A stretch of DNA of 64,000 bases, from the NCBI GenBank assembly GCA_019188255.1, contig JAETXT010000007.1, forward strand, positions 3,162,001 through 3,226,000. The letters are read 5' to 3'. The position numbers and the translations under genes were made by a program. The DNA comes from Verticillium longisporum. Lineage: Eukaryota; Ascomycota; Sordariomycetes; Glomerellales; Plectosphaerellaceae. The notes under the pieces are model-generated. The model searched no databases, was not told where the DNA came from, and was given only the letters and a program-made list of their open reading frames with translations. Positions 57,575 through 64,000 of this stretch are shown piece after piece (position 1 is the first letter of the stretch; every line of letters starts with the position of its first letter).

Positions 57575-60241
57575 ATGGCTCCAGCTCAGCTCACAGGCCA
57601 GGCGCTCCTGGCTCGCGCGATCCAGACCACGCCCATCATTGACAATCACGCGCATCCTCTCCTCAACCTTGATGCAATTGGCCGCTACCCGCTCCTTTCC
57701 ATCGTCACTGAGGCCCACGGCGATGCCATTCACGCCTCACTGACCAGCCTTGCCCATCTGCGAGCTGTCAAGCAACTGTCAGGTATTCTCAAGTGCGAGC
57801 CCACATGGGAGGCTGTTGTCAACGCAGTCGAGCAGAAACGCGTTGGAGATTATGACGCTTGGGTGGCGGAATGTCTCACTGGCATCGAGTCCGTCCTGGT
57901 CGATGATGGGCTTGATGGAGAAGACAACGTCTACCCCTACACGTACTTTGACGAACACACGCCGAGCTCGGCCAAGCGTATCGTGCGCATAGAGCAAATC
58001 GCAGCCTCCATCATCAACGCCCACTGTCCCGAGCAGGTCTCTGGGCGCAAGACCTCCGAGGACATCGCTTCCGCTTTTGACCAGGTCGTAGAGGAGTTTG
58101 ACCTCGCCATTTTGAGGGCCACGTTCGACACCGAGGTCGTGGGCTTCAAGTCTGTCATCTGCTATCGGACCGGTCTCGCCATCCCCCGCAAGCCTGACAT
58201 CGCCGCCGCGAGGCAAGCCTTCGAAGGGATTTTCAAGACGCATACCCAAGGAACTGGCAAGGCCTTCACAAGAGTCGACCACCAAGGTCTCAACGAGTTC
58301 TTCGTCCACAGGTTGGCTTCCCTTATTAGGGATGGCGAAGCCCCCGTGAAGAAGCCAATTCAATTCCACACGGGTCTGGGTGACAACGACATCACCCTCA
58401 CCAGCGCATCGCCGTCTCACCTTCAAGAGTTTATACGAGAGTACCCCACCGTGCCCATAGTCCTGCTCCATGCCAGTTACCCGTACACCCGAGAGGCTGG
58501 GTACCTCGCTACTGTCTACGCAAACGTGTATGCCGACATTGGGGAAATTTTTCCCTTCCTCAGCCAAGATGGCCAGGAGACGGCTGTTCGTCAGATTCTC
58601 GAGCTTTGCCCGTGGTCAAAGATCTTGTGGAGCACTGACGGACACTGGTTTCCCGAGACTTACTTGCTAGCCGTGTTGCAGGTGCGAGAGGTCTTTGGGA
58701 AGGTGAGTATCCGTTCATCACCACACCCCTAGCGAAGAGACTAAGAAGTTCAGGTGCTCGGAGACTTCGTCCGCAAAAGACATATTACCTGGCAGGAAGG
58801 CTGCCAGCTCGTTCGCGATGTCTTCTTCAACAACTCTAATAAGCTGTACCGCCTCGGGCTGACCCTGCAAGATGAGAACGAAGCCCCGGGACAGTCCCAA
58901 CAGACCGTGTCTAGTGACCTAGACCTGCTCGAGGAGTACCTTGCTGCCAACCCGACACCAACGTTTCTCCGGGTGTATTGGAACGACTTCACAGCCACAC
59001 CCAGAATGCGTGCCATTCCTCTACCCAATGTCTTGCGGCAACTTCGTGAAGAGGGTGTTTTCAGCGTTGGGGTAACCAAGGCGTCATTGGGTCTGCTCCA
59101 AAATGACCTGAGCGCCCCAGGTACTTCGCCAGTCGGAGAATACAGACTCTACCCAGACTTCAGCTCACTCGTGGGCGGTCCCGGCAAAGGTCATGCCAGC
59201 ACTTTCGGTGACTTTCGTGAACCGGACGGTTCGGCAGTCACTCTTTGTCCGCGGACGCTGTTGCAGCACCTCACTGACCTGGCATCGAGACGTGGCTTAT
59301 CTTTTCAGCTCGGCTTCGAGGTAGAGCTTGTGTTGCTTCAGCGTGGCTCATTCGACGGCCAGCCCTACTACTCCGCGCTGGAGACAGACGGCCACGCCTG
59401 GAGCGTTGGCCGCGCCATGGACAGCCCTGTTGTCGCTGAGGTCATCGAGCCGGCTATCGCCGCCCTTGCAGAGCAAGGCATCTTCATCGAGCAAGTACAC
59501 CCTGAGAGCGCACCGGGGCAGTTCGAGGTTGTGCTACCAAGGACGGCACCACTTGCAGCCGTCGATACTCTGATTCACGTGCGCAATGTCATCTCGAATG
59601 CAGCTACGAAGGAAGGCTACAGAATGACACTGCATCCCAAGCCCTTCGCCATGGCCTGTGGCAACGCTGCCCACGCGCACTTGTCCATATCGTCGGCTAA
59701 TGGCGACAAACCAGAGGTTTACCAGCCTTTCTACGCAGGAATATTGAGACACCTTAGAGCCATTTGTGCTTTGACTTACAGTAATCCCGCCAGTTACAAC
59801 CGTCTAGTTGATGGCGCATGGGCTGGCGGCAGATGGGTGGCCTGGGGCACGCAGAACCGCGAGGTTCCGCTTCGCATGGTCTGCGGAAGCCACTGGGAGT
59901 TCAAAGGCATCGAGCGCCTCGCGATCCCTTACCTCGCCATTTCAGCCATTCTGGCTGGTGGGCTCCTTGGTGTCAAGAATAATGAAGCACTGATCTGGGG
60001 TGACTGTGGGGTTGATCCCGCCACACTTACGGACAATGACAAGCGGGAGCTCAATGTGGAGGAGATGCTGCCGCTGTCTCTCGACGAAGCTCTGGCAGCG
60101 CTGCAGAAAGATGATGAAATGGTCTCGCTTATTGGAGAGGAGCTCGTGGAGCGATATGTCAACGTGAAAGAAGCCGAGGCGAAATTCCTTGAAGAGATGA
60201 ATGTGGAAACCCGCCGGCAGTGGATCATGGCCCGCCATTAA
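57575..60241 (+). CDS. fluG: FluG-like amidohydrolase/glutamine synthetase-type fusion
   Basis: Two exons, 57575-58702 and 58754-60241, joined at VFGK-VLGDF by a 51-bp intron; 871 residues (Aspergillus FluG has 865). Residues 1-about 400 form a metal-dependent amidohydrolase: HAHPLL near the N-terminus (DNHAHP), FHTGLGDND, LLHASYPY and WSTDGHWFPE hold candidate metal ligands. Residues about 430-871 are a type-I glutamine-synthetase domain: GFEVELVLL, ESAPGQFEVVLP, GNAAHAHLSIS and HWEFKGIERLAIPYLAI. The usual D-x-x-ANPY of GS is replaced by LAIPY, so ordinary glutamine synthesis is doubtful. In Aspergillus nidulans FluG is needed to make a diffusible signal for asexual sporulation. Several paralogues exist in Sordariomycetes; this could be one of them. 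Confidence 0.87.
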
Positions 60242-60345
60242 GTCCTATTCGAAAGGAGCAGCAGTCACTGTCAGACAGTCTTGGGAACCAAGCGACGACA
60301 TGGGTTATCATTGTTGAACAGTAATCAAAACGCTTCATCATGTAT

Positions 60346-61515
60346 CTAATCGAACGTAATCTTGGTACCCGTATGCTTCGCCGCCGTGCCCGTCAACCTC
60401 GCAACCATGAGATCGTCCTGCGCCTTGAGTTCCCTTGGCGGCACTGGCTTCTTCTCCCTCTTAGGAGCCTCTCCGCCATCCGCCGTGGTACCATCGGCTT
60501 GTACCTGCCGTCTTGGTGCGTCCTTGCCGAATCGCTTCTTGTACCGCACCTGGTCGTCCTCGGCAAGTTCAATCTTGAGGTTCCGGCCGGCAATCCTGTT
60601 GACCCACCATTTCCTCATCTTGAATTTCTTCTCCGACTGAGCATCCGTGTCTTCTTCCTCGTCTGAGTTGTCCTCCGCATCAGCGTCCTTATCCTTCTTG
60701 CCCTTGACGAAGTCATCTTCCGTCTCCAGCTCCTCTTTGATCCTGCAAAAGCCCTTGACCGCCCAGCCAGCAGACTCAGCCTCGCGGAACTTGACCCAGC
60801 CGTAGCCCTTGCACTTGCCCGAGTCCTCGAAAGTAGCGACCTTGACCCAGTCGATTTCGCCGCACTTCTCAAAGTTGGCGCGTACGTCCTCCTCGGTCGT
60901 CTGGAAGCTGAGATTGCCGACGAAAATCTTGCGACTGGTGGGAATCTCATCCTCGGCCTTCTTCTTGGCGGCGGCAGCGATTTCAGCTTCGTCCTTCTTC
61001 GGTCTGCCGTCGTATGACGTCGAGTCCTTGATGAGGAGCTTGCGGTAGAGCAACTCGTTTTCGGTCAGGGCGATGGCGGCCACCTTGGCGCCAATATCGG
61101 CAAAGTCGACGTAGGCGAAACCTTTGTTCTTCTTGACCTTGTTGCCGCCGTCCTTGGTCATGGGCATGTTTATCCTGGTGATGGACTCGTTGGTGATGAC
61201 CTCGCCCGAGTTCTCGATGAGCCACTTGCGCAGCATATCCGGAGTGACGGCGAAGGGCATATTGCCGACCCAGACACCATGTTCGGAGCGATTGGACTTC
61301 AGCTTCTCCTTCTCTTCTTTCTTGGCCTCCTTCTCATCGTCGCTGTCTTGCTTGGGTGGCAGCGTCTTGCCCTTCTTTTGAGCACGTTTCGCGCGCTTGG
61401 AGGGGGGCTCGGGGGCTTCAAGGTCGACCTCGAGCTCTTCGAGTTCGGCCTTGCGCTTCTTAGGAGAGGAAGCGTCCTCCGACATTGGCGTCTTGTTCGT
61501 CTTTTCGGTAGCCAT
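60346..61515 (-). CDS. NOP13: nucleolar RNA-binding protein Nop13
   Basis: A single exon of 389 residues. An acidic/basic head (KKRKAELEELEVDLEAPEPP, KRAKRAQKKGK) precedes two RNA-recognition motifs. RRM1 starts at GVWVGNMPFAV and holds KNKGFAYVDF; RRM2 starts at RKIFVGNLSFQTTEEDVRAN and holds GKCKGYGWVKF. The C-terminal part has an acidic stretch (DNSDEEEDTDAQSE) and a conserved WVNRIAGRNLKIELAEDDQ. That layout is the fungal Nop13 pattern (related to Nsr1/nucleolin-type proteins), placed in 60S pre-ribosomes. I chose MATEKTNKTPMSED at 61515; the frame is open to 61674 but that part is leader-like. The gene converges with fluG, leaving 104 bp between stops. Confidence 0.85.
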   Translation of the reverse strand: MATEKTNKTPMSEDASSPKKRKAELEELEVDLEAPEPPSKRAKRAQKKGKTLPPKQDSDDEKEAKKEEKEKLKSNRSEHGVWVGNMPFAVTPDMLRKWLIENSGEVITNESITRINMPMTKDGGNKVKKNKGFAYVDFADIGAKVAAIALTENELLYRKLLIKDSTSYDGRPKKDEAEIAAAAKKKAEDEIPTSRKIFVGNLSFQTTEEDVRANFEKCGEIDWVKVATFEDSGKCKGYGWVKFREAESAGWAVKGFCRIKEELETEDDFVKGKKDKDADAEDNSDEEEDTDAQSEKKFKMRKWWVNRIAGRNLKIELAEDDQVRYKKRFGKDAPRRQVQADGTTADGGEAPKREKKPVPPRELKAQDDLMVARLTGTAAKHTGTKITFD

Positions 61516-62911
61516 CGTTGCAGTCGCAGTTGGGGGGCTTGGTCGATCAAGTCGGCTTGGCTGACCATCGAGTTGTTGCAAAGTCGAGGGGATCTTCTTT
61601 TGCGGTCTGGTTTTTTTTGTGGAGCCAAGGGACCGATAGCGATAAGCGGCTGACCGGGGTAAGCACACAGGCATATCCCGGGGTTCATGGAGGCGTCAAT
61701 AGCTTCACATGTCGACTCAGAATCTATCTGATACTTCTTTTGCCGTCCGTCCTTGCATGGGTGATTACACTAAAGACAACAGTCGGGAATAGACGAGAGT
61801 CAGGGAAAGGGGCATGTCGACGGATCAAGCATGCCTGAATTGGCCGAGAAGGTTGTGTAAAGAAAGGCGCCGCCTTGCGTGCATGGCTCTTCAGCTCACT
61901 GGTAAACCTGGTGACCAATCCCTGGCAAATAACTTGGTTGGTAACTCATTTATTGGTTGCTCAGCTCACCTCACGTGGTGGCTTTTAAGCCTGGAGCTAG
62001 GCTTGAGTTGGGCGCCTGAGTTGTTGGGTACAAGCGCTGGAGCCGGCAACTACCTTAGCTTACCACCTGGTGTCTTCGCATGAGGATAGATACGTGCCTC
62101 TGCGAACAGTCTCACAATAAGCCGTCGGCAATCTAAAAGAAAGCAAGAAAAGAGAGAAACACATCAGAAGAAAACAAAAAGTTGCGTCTTGTGAAATGCA
62201 GGGATGCCGACAGGTTCTCGTGAAGGCTCGATCTCCGTCCGAACCCACAAACCATGCTGTGGCAACAGCGGACCCCAAGGGGCAATCCAGCAAAATTACA
62301 GGTGGTTCGCATGCAGGCCTCCACCCCGACTCAGGCGCTGGCCCCGCCAACACACCGGCGCTAACTCCTCACGGGCCCGGGCGGCTTAAGTGGGCGGGCA
62401 ACTGAAGGCCTTGTACTGCACTTCCAGGCCTGCACCGTCCAACCATCCGACTTTCAAAACACCCGACCCATCCATCCATTCCCCTCACCGACCTCTTCCC
62501 TCTGACCTACACCCGTCTTCTCTCGATTCTCCTCACGAACGCCAGTCACCGACAGAACAACCGAGCAATCAATCGCCTATCCGTCACAAAGCACCTACGC
62601 CGACCGATCGACTGCGATCGCTGCTTCTGGCACCACAACTCGATTTGGACGCTTCCCCTGGTGTGCATCGAGTGGTGACAAAAGGGATTTCGCATCAGGC
62701 TTTTGCACGATGAATGTCTTGCTGTCGCCACAACCTCACCTCCTCCCTCATCAGCACGACTCCGCCCGCCGCTCCCCTTCTCGCTCCGGTAAGCCGTTAA
62801 ACCATCTGCAGACGCTTCTCATTTGCGAACGACAATTTAAAAATCACTACCAAATAGCGTCATCCTGTAATCATTTCGACTAACTCGTCAATAGGCAGCC
62901 CCTTTCACAAC
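61516..62911. other. divergent intergenic region NOP13/STS1
   Basis: 1.4 kb. Rich in CCATCC/CCGACC pyrimidine stretches at 62440-62560, directly upstream of STS1. An intron may lie in the STS1 leader: CTCCGGTAAGC at 62787 and CAATAG at 62891-62896 could be its donor and acceptor. No other gene seen. Confidence 0.5.
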
Positions 62912-63735
62912 ATGACCAGCACCCGCAAGAGGAAGGCCGACGAGGATGGCGATGAGATGTCCATGTCCCCCCGCAGCTCACCTGCATTCTCCGCCCGACA
63001 ACTCTCTCGCCCTTCGAAGAAGGTCCGGTCGAACGAACTTGTTGGTCGCCAGCTCAGCCTACCCAGACTGCTCGAGACTCTGGATCCTACCCAACTGCGA
63101 ACCGTCCTTGAGCGCATCTGCGAGCGACATCCGGATATCGGCCAGGAGGTTGTTGCCGGCGCTCCTCGACCCACGGTTGCTGCCGCGCAGGGCGTGCTGC
63201 AAGAATATGTGGCCAAGATGAAGGAAGCCATGCCCTACGGAGAGTCCAGTGCCGAATACACATACTATCGAGTCAAGGCTCCCTTGACGGCCCTCATCGA
63301 GGCTCTTCTCGACTTCACGCCCCAATACCTTCCCCCATCGAGACGCAAACCACCGTGTCTCTTGAATACCTCGACCTCGCCACCGACATCATCCACGGGC
63401 TGCCCGACTGGGAACTTCAACAATATCGACACCACAAGGACGCTGCCTACGATGAGATCTCCAAAGCCTGGGCGTTGGTAATCAACGAGGCCGCCAAGCG
63501 CGGAGGAGGCCTCAACCTACACTCTGGCGGTTGGGATCAGAAGCTGGCCAAGCACAATGAGATTTCTCACGGGCGGATGGGCACTGCCATGAATGCCATG
63601 GCTACCGGCGTAGGGTGGATGGGCAATGGCAACTCCAGCGGCGCTCCTTCGAACAATGCCTCGGATCCAAACTCGATCCTGAACCAACTGATGTCTGGCA
63701 CGTACGGGGCGCCCGTCCGTGTAGGACCATGGTAA
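62912..63735 (+). CDS. STS1: nuclear proteasome tethering factor Sts1/Cut8, one frame break
   Basis: Holds proteasomes in the nucleus and at the nuclear envelope; Cut8/Sts1 is itself a short-lived, ubiquitin-modified protein. 274 residues if one base is restored. The N-terminus is basic (MTSTRKRKADEDGDEMSMSP, KKVRS), fitting the unstructured, Lys-containing head of Cut8. The helical core reads LLETLDPTQLRTVLERICER, QEYVAKMKEAMPYG and IEALLDFTPQYLPP. It continues in another frame as IETQTTVSLEYLDLATDIIH and LPDWELQQYRHHKDAAYDEI. The break is in the C run 63332-63336; one more C gives YLPPIETQTT. The C-terminal tail is Gly/Asn-rich. The unrepaired frame would stop at about 63481. Confidence 0.87.
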
Positions 63736-64000
63736 AGGCAGACGACAATGCAGCATGACCAACTACAGCACATTCCGACAGCTCACGACGATTGATGAAT
63801 TGGTTTTTTATGTTTCGCCTGGCTTTTTTTTTTTTGTTTTTCCTTCTTCGCACAAGGCATCGGCAAGGGCATAGACACTCTGTTTTCAGGGGCATTCACA
63901 GTCGGTTCACGGGACGGCGTTCAACTGTTTTTGCACGGATGATATCCCCATCTCAACTACTCACGAGTTGGCAAGCACGGGGGCCTGGGCCCCAGTCGCA
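63736..64000. other. 3' flanking region
   Basis: Downstream of STS1, with a T-rich run at 63824-63845. No gene can be judged before the window ends. Confidence 0.4.

Overview
The window looks like nuclear DNA of a filamentous ascomycete, most likely a Sordariomycete. Genes have several short introns (about 50-110 bp) with GTRNGT-type donors and CTRAY-like branch sites. Spacing is open (about one gene per 2.7 kb) and there are no operons. The identifiable proteins are fungal: SepH kinase, Erg3, Erg4, FluG, Dcw1/Dfg5, Sts1/Cut8 and a But2-domain secreted protein. I could not settle the genus. I rebuilt exon-intron structures by eye from splice signals, reading phase and family conservation.

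Layout. 0-5 kb: tail of an alpha/beta hydrolase, a DUF218 protein, FOL3 (dihydrofolate synthase) and an unknown conserved protein. 7-14 kb: SepH septation kinase, and translin on the other strand. 16.5-24.3 kb: ERG4, VMA3 (V-ATPase subunit c), SNU13 and ERG3, so two ergosterol enzymes lie within 8 kb. 25-34 kb: a Sac-domain phosphoinositide phosphatase, BMT6 (25S rRNA methyltransferase) and transketolase. 34-41 kb: an unknown protein, a coiled-coil protein and a C2H2 zinc-finger factor. 43.5-50.6 kb: an ACS-family MFS transporter, a prolyl-4-hydroxylase-like oxygenase, an HSL-type esterase and a small MYND-finger protein. 51-56 kb: a GPI-anchored GH76 mannosidase and a secreted But2-domain protein. 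57.5-63.7 kb: FluG-like amidohydrolase/glutamine synthetase fusion, NOP13 and STS1.

Most genes are independent housekeeping functions: cell-wall and membrane building (ERG3, ERG4, GH76), ribosome and spliceosome work (BMT6, NOP13, SNU13), septation (SepH) and central metabolism (FOL3, transketolase). The 43-50 kb stretch has the most accessory character.

The strongest window-wide pattern is that seven reading frames are interrupted, six of them by what reads as a single missing base, usually inside a run of four to six C or G. Proteins on both sides are well conserved, so assembly error is the simplest explanation. Annotation pipelines would split these genes. I found no CRISPR array, no intact transposon, no convincing tRNA or rRNA gene, and no clear sign of an undescribed multi-gene system.
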